Below, one piece after another: positions 1 through 10,043 of a DNA stretch of 64,000 nucleotides; position 1 is the first letter of the stretch, and each line of letters starts with the position of its first letter. Position numbers and translations under genes: made by a program. This DNA is from Petrosia ficiformis (Eukaryota; Porifera; Demospongiae; Haplosclerida; Petrosiidae). The notes under the pieces were generated by a model, which worked only from the letters and a program-made list of their open reading frames with translations, was not told the DNA's origin and did not search any database. The stretch covers positions 4,016,926 through 4,080,925 of the forward strand of contig OX345651.1 in assembly GCA_947044365.1 (NCBI GenBank), written 5' to 3'.

Positions 1-612
1 ACATTTCAAGGTTGTTACAAAGATGGAAGTAATGGAACAAGAGACCATCGTTGGTTTTCTGCATTTTACTTTATTCTTCGAATCGTTGGTTGTGTTGTCT
101 TTGTATTACTTGGACACAGTGTATTTTCGTACTTTTCGATACAATTAACAATGCAAGCTGTGTATACAATTTCAATACTAATACTTCTTTATCTTAAGCC
201 ATATAAGAAACCTCTGCACAATAACATAGATATAACACTACTGCTTGACTGTACTCTAATCGCTTCATTGTCCACAAACAGCTATATCATAACAAACTCA
301 AGCAGCACTACAGTTGTTAAAGTGTGCCTCTTCATTGCCGTTGCACTTCCTCTGTTAGGTGCTGTTATATTTGTGACATATCATTTAATTAAAAGACTTC
401 GATTTTATATTATGAAGACTAAAATTAGAATCAGTGCCGGACTGAACTCTAGATTGAGTTTAGTTATTGACGAAAAGTTTGAATCACAAGAAAGAGATGA
501 TCTCACTCCATCTCTTCCAGATCGACTCCTGCATCCTCATTTGTATTCAGAGTTTGAAGAACAAAAAGTAAATGGATCAACTTATGGAAGCATCGGTCCA
601 GCAGTTCCATGA
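1..612 (+). CDS. Multi-pass membrane family member A, C-terminal part (cut by window edge)
   Basis: The frame is open from base 1 to a TGA ending at 612. It begins inside the family's most conserved motif (TFQGCYKDGSNGTRDHRWF) and continues through three or four hydrophobic segments to the family C-tail, which contains PDRLLHPHLY and ends in YGSIGPAVP. About 203 residues are visible, matching the last third of the complete copies (about 630 residues), so the gene starts upstream of the window. One oddity: the Cys in the family motif RDCRW is His here (RDHRW). This is the first of five + strand copies in a row. Function unknown; assignment to the family rests on near-identity with the complete copies at 7517 and 17174. 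Confidence 0.85.
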   Translation, partial: TFQGCYKDGSNGTRDHRWFSAFYFILRIVGCVVFVLLGHSVFSYFSIQLTMQAVYTISILILLYLKPYKKPLHNNIDITLLLDCTLIASLSTNSYIITNSSSTTVVKVCLFIAVALPLLGAVIFVTYHLIKRLRFYIMKTKIRISAGLNSRLSLVIDEKFESQERDDLTPSLPDRLLHPHLYSEFEEQKVNGSTYGSIGPAVP

Positions 613-1159
613 ACATCATTTCTATAATGTATGCACTATTAACAAAATATGTACTGGGTTTCTTAATCATTTAGTGTGTATTTGTGTTTCACACTAGTAT
701 TGTAATCACTAGTTACCTTATGTAGTCATGCTTATTAATTTTGTGTAGAGTTTAATTATTTGTTCAACAAATACATAAATGTACAAGAGTCCTTACTATA
801 TACTAACTTAATTGCACAAATGAAAACAACTGCTAACTTTCTATACTAGAAAAAAATGGGACTGATTTTAATAATTATACTTTAATGTGTTAATATGAAA
901 AAGAATAGCAAATGTGAGGTGTATGTGTTATAATTCGAAGCATGTATGACCAATTAATATATCCATATAAACATCTGAATACCAGCAGGTGGTTATCTGG
1001 CCTATACACCAACTGGACTATATAATATTAATATAAATCATGCTAAGTTGGTGTATATGCCAGACATACTACATGTCTCAGGTTATATATATATATATAA
1101 TTATAGACTTGTCTGACTACTCTGTGTACACTATGCAGGAGATGTCACCATCATACAAT

Positions 1160-1365
1160 ATATTGTATATAGTATGCTAATAGGTTCTATATACTGAATA
1201 TAGGACCCTCGTTTTGTGTCCTTGGATGTGATATAGCCCTCATTTTGTGTCCTCGAATGTGATATAGCCCTTGCAGGCTCGGGCTATATCACATCCTTGG
1301 ACACAAAACTCAGGTCCTATATTTTGTATATAGGACCTATTAGCATACTATATAATATACATATA
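1160..1365. repeat. Foldback element, family 1
   Basis: Left arm (TATAGTATGCTAATAGG at about 1167, then a GTTTTGTGTCC block and GGATGTGATATAGCCC) is the reverse complement of the right arm ending TTAGCATACTATATA at about 1354. The left side holds a second, partial copy of the TGTGATATAGCCC block. The loop contains a GCTCGGGC motif. An inverted relative lies at 12580-12745. Confidence 0.75.
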
Positions 1366-1376
1366 TATATATATAA

Positions 1377-1437
<61 letters not shown>

Positions 1438-1615
1438 ATAATGAGATTCATAGCCCATACATTTCTATGGGGCGTGTAAGTTTATATTTCTCATATAAAC
1501 CTCAAAATAGGTTGATATTTTAAAATATCAACCTTGTGAAACTCGACTGCGATTTCTTACGGACTCAATGACAATCTCTTGCAGGACAATCCAAGGTATG
1601 AATCTCATTCTAAAA

Positions 1616-1738
1616 TATATCAGATATAACATGTTTCATCTGTCTATATGCGTTATATAAACCTGCCAACTCGGATGATATCTTACCTCGTGGCAGGTTT
1701 ATATAACGCATATAGACCTCTGAAACATGATATATATA

Positions 1739-1740
<2 letters not shown>
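1616..1740. repeat. Foldback element with ~50 bp arms
   Basis: The arm containing TATGCGTTATATAAACCTGCC (about 1647) is repeated in inverted orientation as GGCAGGTTTATATAACGCAT (about 1692), and both arms extend outward through ATCATGTTTCA-like sequence. The short loop carries CTCGG and CCTCG. The element is followed directly by a (TA)n tract. Confidence 0.75.
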
Positions 1741-1790
<50 letters not shown>

Positions 1791-1879
1791 TGCTACCATG
1801 GCAACCGTTTGATGTGGTTAGTTCTTATATTTTGTATATAGACCTGTGAATCTTTAATCCACCAGCATACTATATATTG

Positions 1880-2042
1880 TATATAGTACACTTACAGTTC
1901 TTATATACCACAATATAAACCCTTGGTTTAGTGTCTTCGGATGTGATATAGCCCTCGCGAGCTCGGGCTATATCACATCCTCAGACACTAAACCTCGGGT
2001 CTATATTTTGTATATAAGAACTGTAAGTGTACCATATAATAT
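1880..2042. repeat. Foldback element, family 1 relative
   Basis: The arms are TATATAGTACACTTACAGTTC and its inverted mate GAACTGTAAGTGTACCATATA. Inside them are GGATGTGATATAGCCC and its inverted copy around a GCGAGCTCGGGC loop. It shares the inner stem with the element at 1160 but has different outer arms. Confidence 0.75.
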
Positions 2043-2219
2043 ACATATGTACATACATATATTATGTATGTAGTATGGTTGGCTGGTCTCTATCTGATGT
2101 ATATACCAAGGTTAAGCAGCATAGCTGATCACTGCTATGCATGCAATTAGAAACATTTAAAACTGAGGCCAAAGGTCTGATAAAACAGTTAGTACCTACC
2201 AATTATGCTATAACCACTA

Positions 2220-2379
2220 CAGTGAAACCCCTCTATTGAGGACACCCCTGTATTAAGGACACTTGCAAATGTCCCAAACTGTGCTTTATAATATAAATTC
2301 ACCCCTGAAATGAGGACACCCCTGTAATTAAGGCACATATATTTGTCCCAATGCTGCCCACAATAGAGGGGTTCCACTG
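2220..2379. mobile_element. MITE, ~160 bp, TA target duplication
   Basis: The termini are near-perfect inverted repeats: CAGTGAAACCCCTCTATTG on the left and the complement of CAATAGAGGGGTTCCACTG on the right, each flanked by TA. The interior is non-coding and repeats 'GAGGACACCCCTGTA'. The same terminal sequence recurs in degraded copies at 29780-30330, 38025-38345, 41845-42215 and 61685-61825. A TA duplication and a 5'-CAGTG end fit the Tc1/mariner/pogo group, but this is inference from the ends only. Confidence 0.7.
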
Positions 2380-2495
2380 TATACTCTTGCCTTAACAGGT
2401 TGATATGCGATAATATGGACCTAGCCACGTCAAATGGTTGTCATGGTAGCATATGCTATGTATATCTATATATATACATATATATATATATATGT

Positions 2496-2640
2496 AATAT
2501 ATATACCATGGCTTCGAGGGATATATAAAACCCTCGCACCTCGATATTGGCCCTCGGCTTCGCCTCGGGCCAATATCTCGGTGCTCGGGTCTTATATTCG
2601 CCATATATCCCTCGAAGCCATGGTACATATAATATATTCT
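2496..2640. repeat. Foldback element with CTCGG centre
   Basis: Arms read ATATACCATGGCTTCGAGGG and the inverse CCCTCGAAGCCATGGTACATA. The inner stem GATATTGGCCCTCGG pairs with CCTCGGGCCAATATC around a minimal loop. GC content is far above the neighbourhood. Open frames run across it on both strands because the palindrome lacks stops; they are not genes. Confidence 0.75.
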
Positions 2641-3001
2641 ATAGCTAACAGAAACATCAAAGAACAGACACGAGTAACAGGCTAACACACTTTACACTTT
2701 CAGCGATATGGGGCGAATAGTTCCTGGGAGAAACGCCCATATATTGATTCTTTTTTTAAGAGACAAAGAGAGCTGCTTTTGTGTGTTTACTTGTCGACAT
2801 AGCCTTCATTCTTTGTAGACTTTTGGTGACTAGATCGACTGCGCATGTGCATGACGTCATACCAGGGATGATATATCCCTGCTAGCATGCTGTACTCGTG
2901 AACGAACTTTGATGTGGTTGTATAACTTCCCTGCGGTTATATAACTGGCCTGTGGTCGGGGATATACGCCCTGTCGGCTCTTTGATGTTTCTGTTAACTA
3001 T

Positions 3002-3040
<39 letters not shown>

Positions 3041-3228
3041 TATATGTATATATATAATATATATATATAGTATGATTGTGACATCATACCTTTGATGTGG
3101 TGAGTTTTATATATTGCAACAACGGTTAAAGTAAATGTTATCTTTCAGTTACCAAAGAGAAGATATAATTTATTATTATAATTATACAACTTGTTTTGAT
3201 ATCATAAATCACTAAAACATAAACGTTA

Positions 3229-3281
3229 AAATCCACCTGCTCATTTAAAGGTCAGGTTTACTATATTATCGTAGTTACAAG
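3229..3281 (+). promoter_or_regulatory. Conserved proximal promoter/5' leader of the membrane family
   Basis: A block TTTAAAGGTCAGG...TAGTTACAAG lies directly before the start codon and is nearly identical before the copies at 10044 and 13417, while sequence further upstream diverges. It contains a TATATT-like element 20-30 bp from the ATG, so the transcribed leader may be very short. Assignment as promoter is inferred from conservation and position. Confidence 0.45.
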
Positions 3282-5164
3282 ATGTCTCGATGCTGTTCAG
3301 TGTCATTTTCTCATTCTTAGCTCACCTAAGTGCAGGTCAACACATTTTCGATCGAAAAAACTTTATTCCATTACCTGATATTGTGGAGTTGAATCCTAAT
3401 TCCAGTGTAATTGATACCTATTCTCATTTCTGTCATGATTATAACACTACTCAGGTTTTTGCAGGTTTCGTACAGTGTGACCCACAAACGAGGAAGGTAG
3501 TAGTTCCTCCACTTTATTGCTTGACCTATAATGAAAAAATGAGTATGTTTCTTGCTGGAACCTGTCCTTTTCTACCAAACACAAAAAAGATTAATAACAA
3601 ATGTCTTCCAGAAAAAATCACCAACCTCACAACGTTTAATGAAGAAGTTATGTGTCAAGATCTTAACAGGAAAGGTGTATCATGTGGTAAATGTAATGAT
3701 CATTCTGCAGTAACTCTTAATTCATATTCTCTAGAATGTATGAATATAGAAAAGTGTGATAATAATAATTGGACATTTGTCCTCTTAGCTAATCTTGTAC
3801 CAGTCACACTGTTATTCCTGATGGTAATATTATTTGATATTAATATTACATCAGGTTATGCAAACACATATATTTTGTTCTCTCAAATGGTTTCACTACA
3901 AATTAATGTTCTTGTTATAAAGTATCGGCTAGCTTTTTTGACACAAAACTATTTCCTTGCAAACCATATTACTCTTACATTGCAATCATTTTATAGTATA
4001 TGGAATTTGGATTTAGGACAATCTCTGACTCCTAATGAATGTGTTGGACACAGTATTGAAACTATTGATTCCATAGCTTTGCAGTATATGTCAGCATTTT
4101 ATGGTCTTGGATTGGTTTTTATTACTTACTGTATCGTAGAGCTTCACGGATACAATTTTCGTTTGATAGTTTGGTTGTGGAAACCATTTTCGAAATGCTT
4201 CACCAGGATTAGGAGACAGATGAACCTGAGTGCCTCTCTCATTAATGCATTAGCCACATTTCTAGTTCTCTCATATTCAAAACTCGCATTCACTTCTATA
4301 ATACTTCTAACTCCTTCATATCTTTATAACCAAACAGGACATCATGTTAACACTGTTGTAATATATGATGGTACTTTGGGGTTCTTCAAAAGCTAAAAAC
4401 ATATTTGGCTGGCTATTCTTGCTATCACTATCTTCATCATATTTGTTATTCTTCCTCCTCTTCTCTTGCTATTGTATCCATGTAGACGCTTTCAGAGGTT
4501 ATTATCATATTTCAGACTTCATAGACCTGGATTGATAATATTCATGGATACATTTCAAGGTTGTTACAAAGATGGAAGTAATGGAACAAGAGACTGTCGT
4601 TGGTTTTCAGCATTTTACTTTATTCTTCGAATCACTGGTTTTGTCGTCTATGTATTACTTGGATACAGTGTAGTTTCGACATTTTCGTTACAATTAATTA
4701 TTGAAGCTGTAATCATAATTTCAATACTAATACTTGTTTATCTTAAGCCATATAAGAATTCACTGTACAATAACTTAGATATAACAATACTGCTTGACTG
4801 TATTCTAATTGCTTCATTGAACACGAATAGCAGTATCATAAGAAATTTAAGCAGTGCTTCAGTTGTTGAAATGTGGCTCTTCATTGCTCTCGGACTTCCT
4901 CTGTTAGGTGCTGTTATATTTGTGACATATCATTTGATTAAAAGACTTCGATTTTGTATTATGAAGACTAAAATTAGAATCAGGCGTGCTGGACTGAACT
5001 CTAGATTGAATTTAGTCATTGACGAAACACTTGAATCGCAAGAAAGAGATGATCTAACTCCATCTTTTCCAGATCGACTCCTACATCCTCATTCGTATTC
5101 AGAGTTTAAAGAACAAAAAGTAAAAGGATCTACTTATGGAAGCATTGGTCCAGCAGTTCCATGA
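3282..5164 (+). pseudogene. Multi-pass membrane family member B, broken by one deletion and one nonsense codon
   Basis: The ancestral ATG at 3282 matches the other copies, but a 22-bp stretch present in the copy at 13417 is missing after codon 9. The ancestral start therefore now reads into TAG. An ATG at 3290 lies in the correct frame and gives a new hydrophobic leader (MLFSVIFSFLAHLSAG) followed by the normal ectodomain. The frame runs 368 codons to TAA at 4394-4396, where the sister copies have AAA (SK-K-H). It then stays open in the same frame to the family C-terminus at 5164. Apart from these two lesions the protein is intact, including the ectodomain CGKC and GCYKDG motifs. It is either a young pseudogene or a gene encoding a truncated protein with its ectodomain and first membrane segments. 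Confidence 0.8.
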
Positions 5165-5549
5165 ACATCATTTCTATAATATATGCACTATTAACAAAAT
5201 ATGTACTGGGTTTCTTAATCATTTAGTGTGTATTTGTGTTTCACGCTAGTATTATAATCACTAGTTATCTTCATTAACAATATTCTTGTAGTTACAATAT
5301 TATCAAGTATATAGTCAGGTTTATTAATTATTGTAGAGTTTAATTATTTGTTCAACAGATGAAATATAAATAATAATAAGGAGTCCTTACTATAAGCTAA
5401 CATTTAATTACACAACTAAAAACATCCAACACAATAGTGCAAGGTCTGATGAATCAGTTAGAAACCTACCAACTATGCTATAACCAAGATATGCTTGGCT
5501 GATATGCAATAATATAGACCTAACCACATCAAATGGTGGTCATGGTAGC

Positions 5550-5602
<53 letters not shown>

Positions 5603-5699
5603 TAATATATACATATAATTATGTATAATGTGATTTATATATATTTAATGTATAATTGCAATGATTTGTAGATAATTATTATAATATGTTTCACAAATT
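5165..5699. other. 3' flank and spacer
   Basis: Contains the 3' flank conserved with 613-800 (tactgggtttcttaatcatt), then AT-rich spacer and a (TA)n tract at about 5552-5595. No coding sequence seen. Confidence 0.6.
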
Positions 5700-6180
5700 G
5701 CCTGTTCTCTCATTGACATTGTTGTATACAGTGATTGTTAAAATAAATGTTATCACAAAAAAGAAAATATAATTTATTATTATAATTATACAACTGTGTA
5801 TGCATGCATGAGTATATCTTCAGTTTAATGCAATTTAAAACCATCAGTCTGGTGTTGAGAGCAATTACTACAGAATCTTTAAAATATATCTGCTTGTTGT
5901 TCAACTTTGATTTGGACTTCCTGACTGACTCCTGCATTCTCACATGTACATAATGATTAAGAAACAAAGGGGATTGGATCACAATTGGGCCAAACATAGA
6001 AGCATTGGTTCTCCAGCTCTTTGATTGATTATACTTAGTTGAGAAGTATATTATTAAAATAATTATGTTTGTAAATGCTATACACTGCTTTTATGCTCAG
6101 GCTTAATTAACTATACATACATATAATCCATGGGTTACTTTTGGAAGCCTTGCTTTGCTTTTTGTAGTCAAGATATAATC
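5700..6180 (+). pseudogene. Internally deleted copy of a member-C-like gene (5' end joined to 3' end)
   Basis: Bases 5700-5880 match the promoter of the copy at 7517, including GAGAGCAATTACTACAGAATC. They are followed by the first dozen codons (ATATCTGCTTGTTGTTCAAC, with ATG decayed to ATA). At about 5925 the sequence jumps straight to the last codons of the family (CTCCTGCATTCTCACATGTAC, then GAAGCATTGGTTCTCCAGCT at about 6001) and its 3' flank. About 1.75 kb of coding sequence is missing. It cannot encode a family protein. Confidence 0.7.
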
Positions 6181-6589
6181 ATTATAATTACTTGATTGTT
6201 ATAATTATTATCAAGAGATGTTATACCAGAGTTGAAAGTAAAAGCATGTTGTTATATGATATACCGAAAACACAAACATTCTACATGTACAAACATACTG
6301 TTCTGTACTATGTTATACTTTATATGGTATATTATATGGAGCAGTATACAAAAGCTATGTATGCATGTACATGTAGATATTTAAAATTAATAATAATAAC
6401 ATAATTATACAGAACAAACGTTTATCTTATGCTAATTAAGCTTCCAAATACGTAACTGTACATATGTATCATACACTGTATGAAATAACAAACTTGTTTT
6501 GATGTATGTATATACACTCATAAATAGATATCACTGATGAACTAATCTATAATTATATACACTCATTAAAAGACATATAAATAGGTGAT

Positions 6590-7000
6590 AGATGTACTGG
6601 GTTTCTTGATTATTTAGTGTATATTTGTGTTTCACACTAGTATTTTAACTAGTATTTTAATCACTAGCTACCTTCATTAACAATATATTTGTAATTAACA
6701 GTATTATCAAATATGTAATCATACTCACAAATGCTTGTAGAGTTTATTTATTTATTCAACAAATGAAATATAAATAATAATAAGGAATCCTTACTATACA
6801 CTGATGTTTAATTGCACTACTAAAGGATCTGTTAACCTTGTACGTATGAAGAAAGAAAGGCAATGTATTAAGCAATGATTTTTAATAATTATACAATATT
6901 ACATTGATATTTCATATTAAAAGAAGATTATCAAATGTGAGGTTTACATGATATAACCAGAAGCACAGTAGGGCAAGGTCTGATAAATTAGATAGAGACC
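6590..7000 (+). pseudogene. Orphan 3' flank of the membrane family
   Basis: Sequence from TGTACTGGGTTTCTTGATTA (about 6593) to the CCTTACTATA block matches the 3' flanks after 612 and 5164, but no coding sequence precedes it. This suggests another copy was lost by deletion. Downstream, 6960-7100 carries the spacer block that elsewhere contains the MITE at 2220. Confidence 0.55.
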
Positions 7001-7100
7001 TACCAACTATGCTATAACCAATATATGCTTGCCTTAACAGGTCGATATACAGTAATATAGACCTAACCACATAAAATGGTGGCTATGGTAGTATGTACTG

Positions 7101-7131
<31 letters not shown>

Positions 7132-7516
7132 GATCATACCTAACAGAAATCAACCAATCAGATTGCCCAAAAACAGGTTAATAGTGTTGGTTAGAGCACT
7201 CTCATGAGGGCTCAAACTATTACATAATGTATTATGTAACTTGTATATATTTAATTTATAATTGTAATAATTTGTTTTTCCAAATCGCCTATTCTCTCAT
7301 GAAAACATGGCATTGACATTGCATTTTATAATGATGGTTGAATTAAATGTTATCTTTCAGTTACCAAAGAGAAGATATGATTTATTAATAATTATAATTT
7401 TTATTATTATATGCAATAATTCTACAAATGTGTATGCATGAGTATGTACGTCAGTGTAGTACTATATAAAAACATAAGTCTAATGTTGAGAGCAATTACT
7501 ACAGAATCTTCAGAAT

Positions 7517-9415
7517 ATGTCTGCTTGCTGTTCAGCTTCAATTTCCATCTCTCTCTTGAGCATCCTCTTATTTGTAGTCCAGATTAGTTTTAGTGAAAGT
7601 GGATGTACTCCAGATCAAAATTGCTCTATACCATTCACTGGTATTCTCGAGTTGATGCCTAATTCCAGTTTGAATGATACTTATGAATATTTTTGTGATG
7701 GCACTACAGAGATTTTCAATGGTTTTGTACAATGTAACTCAAAAATGAAAAAGGTAGTAGTTCCTTTACTTTATTGCTTAACCTATAATGAAGAAATGAG
7801 TATGTTTCTTGCTGGAAGTTGTCTATTTCTACCAAAAAAGATTAATAACCTGTATCTTCCAAAAAACATTACCAACCTCATGACTTTTAATGAAGAAATT
7901 ATGTGTCGAGATCTGAACAGAAAAGGTGTATCATGTAGTAAATGCAATAATGATTCTGCAGTGGCTATTAATTCATATTCTTCTGAGTGCATGAATATAG
8001 AAAAGTGTCATAATTATAATTGGATATATCTCCTCTTAGCTGATCTTGTACCAGTCACACTGTTATTCTTGATAGTAATATTATTTGATATTAATATTAC
8101 ATCAGGTTATGCAAACTCATATATCCTATTCTCTCAAATTGCTTCACTACCAATTAATGTTCTTGTTATAGAATATCAGCTAGCTTTTGTGACACGAAGC
8201 TATTTACATGCAACACGTATTACTCTTACATTGGTATCATTTTATAGTACATGGAGTTTAAACTTAGGACGAATTCTGACTCCTAACGTATGTGTTGGAC
8301 ACAGCATTGAGACTACTGATTCTATAGCTTTGCAGTATATGTCAGCATTTTATGGTCTTGGATTGGTTTTTATTACGTACTGTATCGTAGAACTTCATGG
8401 ATACAATTTTCGTTTGATAGTTTGGTTGTGGAAACCGTTTTCGAAATGGTTCACAAGGATTAGGAGACGAGTGAACCCCAGGGCTTCTCTCATTAATGCA
8501 TTTGCCACATTCCTACTTCTCTCATATTCAAAACTCGCAGTTACTTCCATATTACTCCTAACTCCTTCATATCTTTATGACCAAACAGGACATCATGTTA
8601 GCACTGTTCTAATATATGATGGTACTTTGGGCTTCTTCAAAAGCAAAAAACACATTTGGTTAGCTATTCTTGCTATCACTATCTTCATCATATTTGTTGT
8701 TCTTCCTCCTCTCCTCTTGCTATTGTATCCATGGAGATGCTTTCAGAGGTTATTATCGTATTTCAGACTCCATAGACCTGGATTGATAATATTCATGGAT
8801 ACATTTCAAGGTTGTTACAAAGATGGAAGTAATGGAACAAGAGACTGTCGTTGTTTTTCAGCATTTTACTTTATTCTTCGAATCATTTATTGCTTTATAT
8901 TTATATTACATGGATTTACTTTGTTTTCACGCCCTTTGAAACAGCTATTACTTCAACTTTTCAATGTAATTTTGATACTTGTTCTTGTTTATTTTAAGCC
9001 ATACAAGAATTCTCTGTACAACAGCTTAGATATAACAATTCTGGTTGATTGTATTATCATCTCTTCTCTCTACACATATAACATTAGTTCAAGCAGTTCT
9101 GTAGTTGTTGCAGTGTGTCTGTTCATTGCCTTTGTACTTCCTCTGTTAGGTGCTGTTATATTTGTGACATATCATTTAATCAAAAGAGTTCGATTTTTTA
9201 TTATGAAAGCTAAGATTAAATTTAGATATGCAGGACACAATTCTAGATTAAGTTATGTTATTGATGAGAACTATGAATCACAAAAAAGTGACCAACTCGA
9301 TTTATCTTTTCCAGATCGACTCCTGCATCCTCACATGTACACAGAGTTTAAAAAACAAAAAGATTTTGCCGCAATTGGATCAAAATATGGAAGCACTGGT
9401 TCTCCAGCTCCTTGA
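7517..9415 (+). CDS. Multi-pass membrane family member C (632 aa)
   Basis: Single-exon gene of the family. Residues 1-26 form a signal peptide (MSACCSASISISLLSILLFV). The ectodomain, about 27-166, has the family cysteines including VSCSKC, where other copies read CGKC, and several N-glycosylation sequons. About nine hydrophobic segments follow from W169, with the family motif GCYKDGSNGTRDCRCF (Cys replaces the usual Trp) near residue 432. The tail has PDRLLHPHMY and ends YGSTGSPAP. The ectodomain differs strongly from its neighbour at 10044 (no HDYNTTQ block), while the membrane core is almost identical at DNA level. The start is supported by alignment with MSQCC/MSRCC starts. Family widespread in invertebrates but uncharacterised; receptor or transporter role would be a guess. 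Confidence 0.85.
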   Translation: MSACCSASISISLLSILLFVVQISFSESGCTPDQNCSIPFTGILELMPNSSLNDTYEYFCDGTTEIFNGFVQCNSKMKKVVVPLLYCLTYNEEMSMFLAGSCLFLPKKINNLYLPKNITNLMTFNEEIMCRDLNRKGVSCSKCNNDSAVAINSYSSECMNIEKCHNYNWIYLLLADLVPVTLLFLIVILFDINITSGYANSYILFSQIASLPINVLVIEYQLAFVTRSYLHATRITLTLVSFYSTWSLNLGRILTPNVCVGHSIETTDSIALQYMSAFYGLGLVFITYCIVELHGYNFRLIVWLWKPFSKWFTRIRRRVNPRASLINAFATFLLLSYSKLAVTSILLLTPSYLYDQTGHHVSTVLIYDGTLGFFKSKKHIWLAILAITIFIIFVVLPPLLLLLYPWRCFQRLLSYFRLHRPGLIIFMDTFQGCYKDGSNGTRDCRCFSAFYFILRIIYCFIFILHGFTLFSRPLKQLLLQLFNVILILVLVYFKPYKNSLYNSLDITILVDCIIISSLYTYNISSSSSVVVAVCLFIAFVLPLLGAVIFVTYHLIKRVRFFIMKAKIKFRYAGHNSRLSYVIDENYESQKSDQLDLSFPDRLLHPHMYTEFKKQKDFAAIGSKYGSTGSPAP

Positions 9416-9984
9416 ACACTACATTAATAGTGTTTATCATTAAGATTGCTGTTTAAAATATGCTAAATACTATAGGCTATTTTTCCTCTCAGGCATAATT
9501 ATACACATTTAATTATAATTAATATAATTATATAACTTCCATGAGTTATTTTTGGAGGTTTTGCGTTGCTTATTGTAGTCAAGAAATAATATTTATAATA
9601 ATTATAATTATTTGTTTTTGATTGTTATAATATTATCAACAGACATTAATTAGAGTGATATCAGAGTTGACAGTAACACCACATTGTTATATGATATACT
9701 GAAAATACAAATACGTATTCTACACTACAAATTAGTGAATATAAAGTTTATATTTCAAGTGAATGTAAAGTTTAAATTTTCAAGATGTTATATTTATTGT
9801 CTATTAGAGTATTCGTTTATGGGCTATATAACGCATGTGGAGGAATACATAACACTGTGTGTATATATGTATATGTGTATGTGTGAAGTTGTTTATAATT
9901 AAAGATAATTATCTTAAGCTAGTTGATTGTTGATATAATTTATATAGTAAAACCTGTTTTAATAGCCAAAATTGCCAAAACATA
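9416..9984. other. 3' flank and spacer
   Basis: Contains the type-2 3' flank (AACACTACATTAATAGTG, then CTTCCATGAGTTATTTTTGGAGG at about 9538) that recurs, in both orientations, among the fragments at 20040-21660. No gene seen. Confidence 0.55.
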
Positions 9985-10043
9985 AACATAAAATCCAAAT
10001 GCATATTTAAAGGTCAGGCTTAGTATATTGTGATAGTTACAAG
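9985..10043 (+). promoter_or_regulatory. Conserved proximal promoter/5' leader
   Basis: ATATTTAAAGGTCAGGCTTA and then GTATATTGTGATAGTTACAAG directly precede the ATG, nearly identical to the block before 3282 and 13417. Promoter role inferred from conservation. Confidence 0.45.

Larger units (their letters stand above)
613..3228. other. Intergenic spacer rich in foldback elements
   Basis: About 2.6 kb without a gene. The first 350 bp are the 3' flank shared with the other copies (TACTGGGTTTCTTAATCATT at about 652). The rest is made of (TA)n tracts (about 1381-1433, 1741-1787, 3002-3070) and four large palindromic elements plus one MITE, listed separately. Open frames here arise only from the simple repeats. 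Confidence 0.7.
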
